Source of the DNA: Myxococcales bacterium
GTDB lineage: Bacteria > Myxococcota_A > Polyangia > Polyangiales > Polyangiaceae
Direction of reading: 5' to 3'
Length of the DNA: 42,423 nucleotides
Assembly: GCA_023248735.1 (NCBI GenBank)
Contig: JAHFDY010000010.1
Span: forward strand, 1 to 42,423
Part shown: in pieces, positions 17,491 to 24,901 of the stretch
Numbering within the stretch: the first letter of the stretch is position 1
How the letters are laid out: every line of letters starts with the position of its first letter
The notes under the pieces: model-generated
What the model was told of the DNA's origin: nothing
What the model saw: the letters and a program-made list of their open reading frames with translations, nothing else
Database searches by the model: none
Made by a program: the position numbers and the translations under genes

Positions 17491-18606
17491 ATGTCATACG
17501 AAGAAGAGCTTGTCTGGCGACGCATCGAAGAAGACTCGGACACCTCGAGGCGTGCGTTTGTCGGTGGTGTGGCAGGAGCCGTGACAGCGGCCGTGGCGGC
17601 TGGCGCGCTCATTTCGCGCTCTGCGTTCGCGAAGAGCACAAAGGGCGATCTTGAGGGCACGGCTGATCTTGCAGCGAGGCCGCCTGCGGGCTTCGTGCCG
17701 TTCGCAGCTCCTGGCCTCATCGCGAAGGTCAAGAAAGCTGACTGTTTGATGCCCAACGGCTACTACCCGAAGGAAAGCGACGCTCGCGCGATGCTTGAAC
17801 GCGCGATGCAGGAGCTCACGGGCAAGGGCTCACTGGTCGAAGCGACGCGGCTCTTCGTGCACCCCGACGACAAAGTGTGCGTCAAGGTCAACGGCATCGC
17901 AACGAAGATGATGGGGACCAACCGAGAGCTTGTGTTGCCGTTCCTGGAAGCGATGATCGCGTCGGGGGTGAAGCCCGAGAACATCAGCGTCCTCGAGCAG
18001 TACGGCAGCTTTCTCGCGGCAACACGCATCGACGAGAAATCAGTTCCAAAGGGTGTCAACGTCGTCGTGCACAGCAACGGCAACGCCGACATGGACTCAC
18101 GTCGTATCCCTGGCACGGGCACCAGCACCAAGTTTTGCCGCACACTCGTCGAATCGACGGCCGTCATCAACTTCTCGCTTATTAAGGATCATTCGATTTG
18201 TGGGTACACCGGCTGCTTGAAGAATCTGACTCACGGTACGATGATCAATCCGAGCGCGTTTCACGGGAATCACGCATCACCGCAGATCGCATTACTTTTC
18301 GCCCAAGACGTGATTCGTTCGCGCGTCCGCCTCAACATTACCGATGGCTTCAAGATCATGGCCCATGGAGGCCCCTTGTGGAAGAAACCGGAATTCGTCG
18401 TTCCTCACGAAGCGGTCTATGTCACGACCGATCCCGTCGCGATGGACGCGATTGGTTGGGACCTTGTTGAGGAAGCACGCAAGAAGTTCTCATTGAAGAC
18501 ACTCACCGAAAGTGGGCGCATCCCCGCCTACATCCGCGCAGCTGCCGACCTCGGTCTTGGCATCGAGGACCGAAAGCAAATTCGGCTAAGAGAAGTAACC
18601 ATTTGA
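17491..18606 (+). CDS. Tat-exported DUF362 family protein
   Basis: The N-terminal region contains SRRAFVGGVAGAVTAAVAAG, a twin-arginine-type signal, ending near SAFAKS. The rest (about residues 70-370) is a DUF362 domain: DDKVCVKVNGIA, VKPENISVLEQYG, VINFSLIKDHSICGYTGCLKN, NITDGFKIMAHGGP and YVTTDPVAMDAIGWDLVE. DUF362 proteins are often linked to iron-sulfur or redox metabolism, but their biochemical role is unsettled. This member has no ferredoxin-type Cys cluster. Tat export suggests a folded or cofactor-bearing periplasmic protein. GGAGG 11 nt before the ATG supports the start. The FHA-GGDEF gene follows 18 nt downstream. Confidence 0.85.
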   Translation: MSYEEELVWRRIEEDSDTSRRAFVGGVAGAVTAAVAAGALISRSAFAKSTKGDLEGTADLAARPPAGFVPFAAPGLIAKVKKADCLMPNGYYPKESDARAMLERAMQELTGKGSLVEATRLFVHPDDKVCVKVNGIATKMMGTNRELVLPFLEAMIASGVKPENISVLEQYGSFLAATRIDEKSVPKGVNVVVHSNGNADMDSRRIPGTGTSTKFCRTLVESTAVINFSLIKDHSICGYTGCLKNLTHGTMINPSAFHGNHASPQIALLFAQDVIRSRVRLNITDGFKIMAHGGPLWKKPEFVVPHEAVYVTTDPVAMDAIGWDLVEEARKKFSLKTLTESGRIPAYIRAAADLGLGIEDRKQIRLREVTI

Positions 18607-18624
18607 AGTTACGCTTGAGCGTGA

Positions 18625-19518
18625 GTGTCGTCGCACGATTCCCAAAAAACCCGAGTGAGCGTCAGCCTCCGCGAAAGTGGGGACAAGCGAGCTACGTCTG
18701 ACGCCGCGTGCCTCGTCGTGATCTACGGGCCCGACTTGGGTCGGCGCGTGACGCTGAGCGGTCAACCCTTTGAGATCGGGCGGTCTTCGAAGTCTGACCT
18801 CACGATCGACCAAGAGAGCGTTAGCCGTCACCACGCACGGATCACGTACGAGAGCACGCTGCACTTCATCGAGGATCTTCAGTCGACGAACGGAACCTTC
18901 GTCAACGACACGTCGATTCGCAAGGGTGCAATCCGCGACGGCGACCAAGTGCAGATCGGCCGAACGATTCTGAAGTACATGACCGGCGACAATGTCGAGG
19001 CGCACTACCATGAGGAGATCTATCGCCTCATGACGATCGACGGCCTCACGCAAGTTCACAACCGTCGCTACTTTGACGAGACGCTCGACCGTGAGTTCAC
19101 GCGCTCCAAGCGATACACGCGACAACTCGCGCTCATCGTCATCGACATCGATCACTTCAAGAAGATCAACGACACATGGGGCCATCTCGCCGGCGATAGC
19201 TTGCTTCGCCAGGTGGTCTCGGCGATCAAGCCGAAGTTGCGCGCGCAAGACGTGCTCGCACGAACCGGCGGCGAGGAGTTCGCGATTCTGTCGCCTGAGA
19301 TCGATCTCGAAGGCGCACGCCTAGTCGCCGAGAAGGTGCGCGCGATCGTCGAGCAGACTGCCATGCGTTTCGAAAATGTAACTATACCATGTACAATTAG
19401 CCTCGGTGTGGCGCAGCTCTCCGCAGGCGACGAAGAGCCCTCAAAGCTCTACAAGCGCGCCGATGAGCTTCTCTACGCAGCGAAGCAGGCGGGTCGCAAT
19501 CGTGTGATGGGTGGGTAG
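18625..19518 (+). CDS. FHA domain-diguanylate cyclase (GGDEF) fusion
   Basis: The 297-residue protein combines an N-terminal FHA phosphothreonine-binding domain (about residues 30-110: FEIGRSSKSDLTIDQESVSRHHARI, STNGTFVN) with a C-terminal GGDEF domain (about residues 125-297). The active-site motif is GGEEF and the inhibitory site RxxD (RAQD) sits five residues before it, so it should make cyclic di-GMP with product feedback. DGLTQVHNRRYF marks the domain start. The start codon is GTG at 18625. FHA predicts docking to a Ser/Thr-phosphorylated partner, and a Hanks kinase gene lies 6.5 kb away, though no link is shown. No transmembrane segment, so it is cytoplasmic. Confidence 0.93.
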   Translation: MSSHDSQKTRVSVSLRESGDKRATSDAACLVVIYGPDLGRRVTLSGQPFEIGRSSKSDLTIDQESVSRHHARITYESTLHFIEDLQSTNGTFVNDTSIRKGAIRDGDQVQIGRTILKYMTGDNVEAHYHEEIYRLMTIDGLTQVHNRRYFDETLDREFTRSKRYTRQLALIVIDIDHFKKINDTWGHLAGDSLLRQVVSAIKPKLRAQDVLARTGGEEFAILSPEIDLEGARLVAEKVRAIVEQTAMRFENVTIPCTISLGVAQLSAGDEEPSKLYKRADELLYAAKQAGRNRVMGG

Positions 19519-19540
19519 GGGAACGCTCCCGTGCCCCGAC

Positions 19541-19576
19541 AAAGGAAAACCCCCCGCACATCCGCGCGAGGGGTCT
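19541..19576 (-). terminator. Rho-independent terminator of the MarR gene
   Basis: On the minus strand, just past the MarR stop codon, a GC-rich hairpin (CCCCTCGC...GCGGGGGG, one mismatch) is followed by TTTTCCTTT. This is the usual layout of an intrinsic terminator for leftward transcription. It may also end the rightward FHA-GGDEF transcript, but without a T-run in that direction. Confidence 0.65.
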
Positions 19577-19594
19577 AACGAAGAAAGACTCGAG

Positions 19595-20104
19595 TTAGTC
19601 GGCCTTCGCAGAAACCGAGTCGAGCGCATCAACAACGCCCGGAAGCGTCTCACGCAATGCGTCCAGCTTGGCTTTGCCAACGGTCTTCGTGATCTCGCGC
19701 TCAATCGTGCCGAGAGCTTCGAGGCTCGCGAGGAGAGCGTTCTTTCCGTCGGTTGTGAACGTCACGACCTTCGCGCGCTTGTCGGTTGGTGATGCGTCAC
19801 GCGAAACAACGCCGGCCTTTTCCATATCGTCCAGCAACTGGCTGACGGCCTGTTTGCTCACACCCATGCGACGCGCGAGTTCGGTCACACTTGTGCCGTC
19901 GACGTCGAGGTGCGGAAGGACGCTTGCATGCGCGGCGCGAAGCTTTGAGAACTTCGCTTGCCCGCGAATGCGGCGGAGCCCTTCGTCGCTGAAAACGCGA
20001 GCCGCGTTAATCAGCAGTTGACCCAGGCTTGCGCTCTTGGCGCGCTCAACAGTGCGAGCTGCCTGGGCATCCATTTTCTTAACCTTTGGAGGTGCTTTGC
20101 TCAT
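19595..20104 (-). CDS. MarR family transcriptional regulator
   Basis: A 169-residue winged-helix repressor. The core shows FSKLRAAHASVLPHLD, then the recognition region SVTELARRMGVSKQAVSQLLDDMEKAGVV, and the wing SRDASPTDKRAKVVTFT, all typical of MarR. The track ORF extends to 20563, but the ATG at 20104 (MSKAPPKV) fits the family, and the extension has no conserved sequence. Immediately upstream is the dyad TGTCAA-N5-TTGACA, which also contains a TTGACA -35 box for this gene, so autoregulation is likely. The gene lies downstream of, and on the same strand as, the cytochrome/porin genes, which makes them candidate targets. Effector unknown. Confidence 0.9.
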   Translation of the reverse strand: MSKAPPKVKKMDAQAARTVERAKSASLGQLLINAARVFSDEGLRRIRGQAKFSKLRAAHASVLPHLDVDGTSVTELARRMGVSKQAVSQLLDDMEKAGVVSRDASPTDKRAKVVTFTTDGKNALLASLEALGTIEREITKTVGKAKLDALRETLPGVVDALDSVSAKAD

Positions 20105-20137
20105 GGGCTGACACCCTACAACAACTTGAGATCCATC

Positions 20138-20154
20138 TGTCAACAGAATTGACA
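20138..20154. promoter_or_regulatory. Palindromic operator with embedded -35 box upstream of marR
   Basis: TGTCAACAGAATTGACA is a perfect 6-bp dyad with a 5-nt centre, the size bound by MarR dimers. On the minus strand one half is TTGACA, followed after 17 nt by a weak -10 (TGTAGG). The transcript would then start only a few bases before the ATG at 20104, giving a very short or absent leader. Further TTGAC-like half sites follow at about 20165 and 20180. Binding of a MarR dimer here would cover the promoter. Confidence 0.6.
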
Positions 20155-20207
20155 AGAAACCGAATTGACTTGAAAGCAGGTTGACCGATCCCCGGAAAGC
20201 GTGAGCG

Positions 20208-21269
20208 TCAGGGTTCGCACTCACCGCACTCTTGCAGGCTGGCTCCCTGTGCGATCCACAGACGCACGCGCTCAAGCTCTTCGAACGAAAGTGGCGCTTC
20301 TGTCTTCGGGTCACCGACGGCTGCGTCTTCGGGTGTGCCTGGTTTCGATGGATAGGGCATGGGTTGCCCGACGACGACTTCGCCAAGTTTGGCGCGTTCT
20401 TCAACGCTCGCCGTGCGCGAATAAGGCGCGGAGTAGAGTGATGCCGTGTCGATTGGTGTCGTACCTTCAGTTCCGTCGCACTTGATCCGCCTCGCGGCCG
20501 TGGTTGTTGTCGGCGGCAACGCGAGGAGCATCTTGTAGAGAAGCCAACTGTCTCCCGGCGCACCGGGGCTGATGAGTGGCATGTCGACGCCGAATCGGAC
20601 CGTTGGGGCGGACGCTTGCGAGCGCGCGCCTGTGTTCGATGCCTGTGACACGCGAGAGATGGCGGTGAGCGCCACTCCCGATGCGGTTGTCAGCACGAGC
20701 CCGGCGGCTGGCCTTACGTGATCAGTGGCAGGCCCATGGCACGAGCCACCACCGCACTTGTTCTCCAAGATGGGAACGACGTCGCGACAGAATGTGGATA
20801 CGGGCGGCGCCGTTTGCGTTGTCGTCGATGCACTGACGGAGAAACCAATCACACGCTGAGACGAAGGGTCCAACGTTGTGCCGTCGATGCCGCGCACACC
20901 GCCGACTTGGGAGGATGACGTGCCCGCGTCGTAGTCAGGAAGCGGAAGTTCGAGCATGTAACTCTGGCCCGGTTCGAGCCACACAGAGCCCGTCTGTGGC
21001 GACAGAGTCACCGTTCGTGCAACGGGATCGTAAGTGACGGCCGGGGAGGCCGCGACTCGACCGTCAACTCCCTTGACTACGAACGATTGGCGCGACACGG
21101 ACACGGGCAGCAAGAATCGATCGAAGGCCAATTCGATCGAGCCACCCGCCGCGAGCGGCTGTGTCGAACTCACGTTGGCGCCCAAGAGGTGGATGTACCC
21201 TGTGGGGGTTACCTTGCCCGGGAATGCCTGATCGCACCCGAATGCGCCCGCAAGAGCAGCTGCTGCCAT
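20208..21269 (-). CDS. Lipoprotein with Ig-like domain and cytochrome c-like CX4CH site
   Basis: The mature protein starts at a Cys after ALAGAFGC (lipobox). An N-terminal Ig-like/SbsA-type domain (SIELAFDRFLLPVSVSRQSF...DPVARTVTLSP) is followed by FCRDVVPILENKCGGGSCHGP, which resembles the start of a planctomycete/myxobacterial cytochrome c domain but has four residues between the Cys instead of two, so covalent haem is doubtful. The C-terminal part (SPGAPGDSWLLYKML, MPYPS, LERVRLWIAQGA) also matches that domain type. The start is unclear: the ATG at 21269 gives a short signal, while the preceding codons RSELRTAPSGRSIAAGVA look like a signal n-region without an ATG, GTG or TTG. It follows the 84-residue gene and precedes marR. 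Confidence 0.75.
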   Translation of the reverse strand: MAAAALAGAFGCDQAFPGKVTPTGYIHLLGANVSSTQPLAAGGSIELAFDRFLLPVSVSRQSFVVKGVDGRVAASPAVTYDPVARTVTLSPQTGSVWLEPGQSYMLELPLPDYDAGTSSSQVGGVRGIDGTTLDPSSQRVIGFSVSASTTTQTAPPVSTFCRDVVPILENKCGGGSCHGPATDHVRPAAGLVLTTASGVALTAISRVSQASNTGARSQASAPTVRFGVDMPLISPGAPGDSWLLYKMLLALPPTTTTAARRIKCDGTEGTTPIDTASLYSAPYSRTASVEERAKLGEVVVGQPMPYPSKPGTPEDAAVGDPKTEAPLSFEELERVRLWIAQGASLQECGECEP

Positions 21270-21340
21270 CGCGACGCCTGCAGCTATCGAACGCCCGCTC
21301 GGTGCCGTGCGAAGCTCGCTGCGCGAGAAACGATGGGCGC

Positions 21341-21595
21341 TTAGCTGTCGGTGTAGAGGTTGAGCTGCTCGCGCACGACGTCTTCGGATACGCCGGTGCG
21401 GATGTTGTCTTTCAAGCAGTCGGCCAAGGTAATGAGCAAATCGTCCACTCCCTTGTCCTGAATCAGACGCTGTAGGAGTGCTTTGCTTTCCCGGCTCTCG
21501 TCGGCTCGGAGGAACTGGCGCACCGAATCCAGCGAAATTTCGCCCTGGAAATCGATGTACATGTTCTCCAGCAGGTATCGGACGAGTTCTTTCAC
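21341..21595 (-). CDS. Small acidic protein of unknown function in the cytochrome operon
   Basis: An 84-residue, largely helical, charged protein with no signal peptide, containing DFQGEISLDSVRQFLRADES, LIQDKGVDDLLITLADCLKD and SEDVVREQLNLYTDS. The track start is a TTG at 21613. The GTG at 21595 is preferred because GGGAGG lies six bases before it, giving MKELVRYLLENMY as the N-terminus. It is located between the multihaem cytochrome gene and the CX4CH lipoprotein gene on the same strand. I do not recognise the family; it could be a cytoplasmic accessory or regulatory factor. Confidence 0.65.
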   Translation of the reverse strand: MKELVRYLLENMYIDFQGEISLDSVRQFLRADESRESKALLQRLIQDKGVDDLLITLADCLKDNIRTGVSEDVVREQLNLYTDS

Positions 21596-21718
21596 GGGCA
21601 GCCTCCCAGGCAAAAAGCGAGCTGTTCGTATAACTCTCCGCGCTCCCCGGGCGCAAGAGAGAAGCGCGTGGCCGGCTTTTCCGCCTTCGGCGTTTGGTCG
21701 CGCAATTTCCTGGGCGAT

Positions 21719-23047
21719 CTACTGGCATTGCGAGAGTGTCCTGTCGCCGGGCTCGTGGCAGACGTAACAAGGTCTCGGGTTACGCTTGAATTGGGTCGAG
21801 CAGCCGCCGGCAAAGCCCGCACGGTGCGGATTGAAGCCGCCGCCAATGCCGCGCGCGCCATGGCAACCTGTGCAGTCACGTTCGATGTGGCAGCTCACAC
21901 ACGCATTGAGATTGCGTTGCGCTTCGAAGGCATGGTGACCGGGTTTTCGAGGCGCGTCGCTCCACTCGCTCTTTTGGGGGTGGAATCGACCGCTGTTGCG
22001 AAGATTGGCCGGGCCACTCATCGATACGCCCGTGCGCTGGTGGCAGTCGACGCAGAACGTTTGCTCGCGATGGCAGCTCGTGCATCGTTGCGTTGCCTGG
22101 CGCGCCTCGATTGCGTGCATGTTCAAGTAGTCGTTCGGGTGAATGCTGCGCGGCCGAACGCGTCCGTCGTGGCAATCTGTGCAGTACTTCTCAGAGTGGC
22201 ATTGCGCGCATACCTGAGAGTTCGTGCCCGCAACTTGTTTGTGCCGTTCGATAAAGTCGGGCGTATGGCCGGCGTTGTTTAGCCACTTTGGGGGCTTGAG
22301 CGTGCCAGACGCGAAGGTGGTTCGCAGCACCCCCTCACCGTTTTTGCTCTTGATGTGACACGTTTCGCATGCGCTCTTTGCGTCGCCTTGCGATGCTGAG
22401 TCGGGCATCTCGTGGCAGTGCAGGCACCCGTTCATACGTGGAAGTTGATCGCGCGTTGCAAGCTCGAGTTCTTTGATCGCGCCGTGGCATTTGTCACAAC
22501 CGATGTTACGAACAACGTGCTTCTGGTGAGAGAAGATCATGTTCGCGCGTGGCAACACCAGTCGCGCTACGCGATTTCCGTCGCCCGCCTTGTAACCGTT
22601 GTGGCAGAACGCGCAGCCACCCATCGAACCGCCGCCCGCCTTGACCTCCGCCTTGTTGTCATGGTTCGTGCCGTGGCATCCGTCGCACGTTTGTGGTTGG
22701 GGCAAGAGATAGTCTTCAGTCGAATTGCTCGTCGCGGCCTTGGCGTGACAGTCCTTGCAACCGAGACCAAGCGACGAATCGAGATGCTTCTTGTGGTTGA
22801 AGCGAATCGTGAGCGCTTGCGGTGGAAACACAACAGGGCTCGGTCCAGGGTCTTGCTTCAATGCGCCGGGTGGCATCCATTTGAGCGGCACCGCGACGTT
22901 GCCTGGCATTGGCGCCATGCCATGACGACTCGCGGGGTCGCCGCCAGCGATAGCGTCTTCATCTGAAAGCGCGAAGCAGGCTGCGAGCGCCGCAACGAGC
23001 ACCGGCAGAAGCAGAAAGATCCAGCGGAGGGCCGCGGGCCTGGTCAT
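21719..23047 (-). CDS. Multihaem c-type cytochrome lipoprotein (13 CxxCH motifs)
   Basis: The 442-residue product has a signal ending LVAALAAC (lipobox), so it is probably lipid-anchored. I count thirteen CxxCH haem sites: CKDCH, CDGCH, CAFCH, CDKCH, CLHCH, CETCH, CAQCH, CTDCH, CTSCH, CVDCH, CVSCH, CTGCH and CYVCH. Upstream His motifs such as FNHKKH and FSHQKH match the axial ligands of class III/c7-type cytochromes, implying bis-His low-potential haems. It should carry electrons in the periplasm or across or on the outer membrane. Its start overlaps the stop of the beta-barrel gene by 4 nt, so the two are coupled. No catalytic nitrite or sulfite reductase motif is seen, so an electron conduit is favoured over an enzyme. 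Confidence 0.93.
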   Translation of the reverse strand: MTRPAALRWIFLLLPVLVAALAACFALSDEDAIAGGDPASRHGMAPMPGNVAVPLKWMPPGALKQDPGPSPVVFPPQALTIRFNHKKHLDSSLGLGCKDCHAKAATSNSTEDYLLPQPQTCDGCHGTNHDNKAEVKAGGGSMGGCAFCHNGYKAGDGNRVARLVLPRANMIFSHQKHVVRNIGCDKCHGAIKELELATRDQLPRMNGCLHCHEMPDSASQGDAKSACETCHIKSKNGEGVLRTTFASGTLKPPKWLNNAGHTPDFIERHKQVAGTNSQVCAQCHSEKYCTDCHDGRVRPRSIHPNDYLNMHAIEARQATQRCTSCHREQTFCVDCHQRTGVSMSGPANLRNSGRFHPQKSEWSDAPRKPGHHAFEAQRNLNACVSCHIERDCTGCHGARGIGGGFNPHRAGFAGGCSTQFKRNPRPCYVCHEPGDRTLSQCQ

Positions 23048-24555
23048 GGTGTGACCGCCACATTCAGCGAAAACACGAGGCGGAAGCGATGCCCGACCAA
23101 ACTGTTCATGTAGTGATCAAATTCAAGATTCGCCTTCGAGCGTTCGCCGAGCAAGTAGCCGATGCCCGCCATGTAACCGCCGCTCACGCTGTCGCGATTG
23201 GTGCGCAGCTTGTCGTCCCACGCCCAGAGTGATCCTCTGCCCGACAAAACGTAACGTTGACTGATCAATTTTTCCGCATAGACATCACCGCCGACGCGCT
23301 GTCCGCTATCACCGAAGTTCCCCGCTCCCTTTGCGCCCAGCGTCAGGGTTCCCGCACGATAGCGAAGAGACGCCGTCCCTCCGGCATCGAAAGGTGTGCC
23401 GTTGGTCGGATAGACGCTTGGGTTGTAGAAGTCCGTCAATCCAGGTGACGAATTGGATCGCGTGGGCTGGGTTTGAATACTAAACACCCGCCCGTACCCG
23501 CTCGCCGAGACGCTCAACTTCTCCGTCGCCTCAACGCTACCCCTCAGCGCGAGGTAGTTCATTGGCTCAGCTCCGAAGAAATTCCAGATCGAGTCAGCGT
23601 CGAATGAAGGTTGATAGTAGTCGTAGTCGGCGCTTAATGTAACTCTCTTCGTTGCGTATACGTCGGCACTCGCGAACACTTGCGTGACATTCGAACCGTA
23701 GAAGTCGTAGACCATGCCGCTCTTCACGCCGCCCCAGTTGGAGAGGTTGAAGTTGACCGATCCACCAATGCGCTCCTGCGAGATGCGCATCCCATCGTAG
23801 ATCGCCGGTGTGAGTAGCCCACTTTGGAATTGAGATAGGTTTGAGCTCCCGGTGTTGTAGACGCGCCTGTAGCTCAGCTTCGCGTTGAGCCACGACCACC
23901 CCGCCGTCTCGACCGAGGTGCCCATTGCGGGTGCGATCGATGTCGGCTGAAACGATGGGTAGAGGGTTGGATCGTAGCCGCTACGGTCACCGCGCCAGAT
24001 TCCGTCGCGCTCAAAGCGGCCGGTCGACAGCGGCAGTCCACCGCGTACTTCGAACCCGCCGTAGCCCTCGAATGCGACGTGATACGGGCTCGTCACCTTA
24101 ACGAGAGCGCCGTCGAAGGACCACCACCCAAGGGGATCGACGACGTATTGCCGACCCGCGCGAAAGCCTAGCCACCCCCTAAGAAGCCTGCGGCCCTCAA
24201 GGTACGCGTACATGATGTCGACGGGGCCTCGGGAAAGGCCTGGTACGAACTGGCCGTAGTCGCCGGGATCCGTAAACCCACCGTTCCCATAGTCGGCGTC
24301 ATAGCGAACGCGCGCGACGAAGCTGAGGTCCGCACCGAGGCGACGTTTGTCAACTTGCCTGACGAGATTGTACGCACCTACCCCAAGCGTGGTCGTGACC
24401 CTGCGTCGCGCATACACGACCTCTCCGGTCGGGCTACGGACGTCGTAGAATTGCGCGGCAGTGTCGCTCGTCACGTCGTAGTCAGCGGCTGAGGCAGACA
24501 GACTCGAAGTGAATGCGGCTGAGGCGAGGGCTAGAGCGGGGCTGCGGCTGCGCAC
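23044..24555 (-). CDS. Outer-membrane beta-barrel protein coupled to the multihaem cytochrome
   Basis: A GTG at 24555 yields VRSRSPALALASAAFTSSLSASA-ADYD, a clean signal peptide; the track ATG at 24615 would add twenty residues. The mature part of about 480 residues is made of alternating amphipathic strands rich in Tyr, Gly and Trp with Asn/Asp turns (LGADLSFVARVRYDADYG, RLLRGWLGFRAGRQYVV, VTLSADYDYYQPSFD, LSVSASGYGRVF) and ends RLVFSLNVAVTP, as in porins. No MtrB-type CxxC was seen. Its 3' end overlaps the 13-haem cytochrome start (ATGA). The pair has the organisation of a porin-cytochrome conduit; the role is inferred from context. Confidence 0.8.
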   Translation of the reverse strand: MRSRSPALALASAAFTSSLSASAADYDVTSDTAAQFYDVRSPTGEVVYARRRVTTTLGVGAYNLVRQVDKRRLGADLSFVARVRYDADYGNGGFTDPGDYGQFVPGLSRGPVDIMYAYLEGRRLLRGWLGFRAGRQYVVDPLGWWSFDGALVKVTSPYHVAFEGYGGFEVRGGLPLSTGRFERDGIWRGDRSGYDPTLYPSFQPTSIAPAMGTSVETAGWSWLNAKLSYRRVYNTGSSNLSQFQSGLLTPAIYDGMRISQERIGGSVNFNLSNWGGVKSGMVYDFYGSNVTQVFASADVYATKRVTLSADYDYYQPSFDADSIWNFFGAEPMNYLALRGSVEATEKLSVSASGYGRVFSIQTQPTRSNSSPGLTDFYNPSVYPTNGTPFDAGGTASLRYRAGTLTLGAKGAGNFGDSGQRVGGDVYAEKLISQRYVLSGRGSLWAWDDKLRTNRDSVSGGYMAGIGYLLGERSKANLEFDHYMNSLVGHRFRLVFSLNVAVTP

Positions 24556-24901
24556 GGTGTGGTGGACACGACCTCCGAGCTCGAGAGGGAAGCAAGACTT
24601 GGCGCGAGACGTCAACCTAATTTACGGGGCTTCTCGCGTGTCTGTCCTCAATTCGAAACATCTTCCCTTGCACTTGTCTCGAAATGCCTCAGAGTTTTCT
24701 CGCGGCGCCGAAAGATAATAACGACGCACAGGTCCGCACAAAACGCGAGCGCCCGCAGTTTCTGACCAAATGGCGGTGCGACGCGACCGTGAAGCTTGAG
24801 CGCGTATGCGCGACGGCTTCGCACGGATCAGCCATCCGCGTGGGGCGGGTGAAGTCTTGTCTATTGCTTACGTTCCGACTTGGGATCTGGGGGGATTCGT
24901 C

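Noticed and set aside
20105-20563. N-terminal extension of the MarR ORF
   Set aside because: The extension runs through the operator/promoter region and the end of the upstream gene, and has no family similarity.
21668-22966. Plus-strand 204-aa and 184-aa ORFs opposite the multihaem cytochrome
   Set aside because: CxxCH motifs on the minus strand prove the coding strand; the plus products are Ala/Val/Arg-rich shadows.
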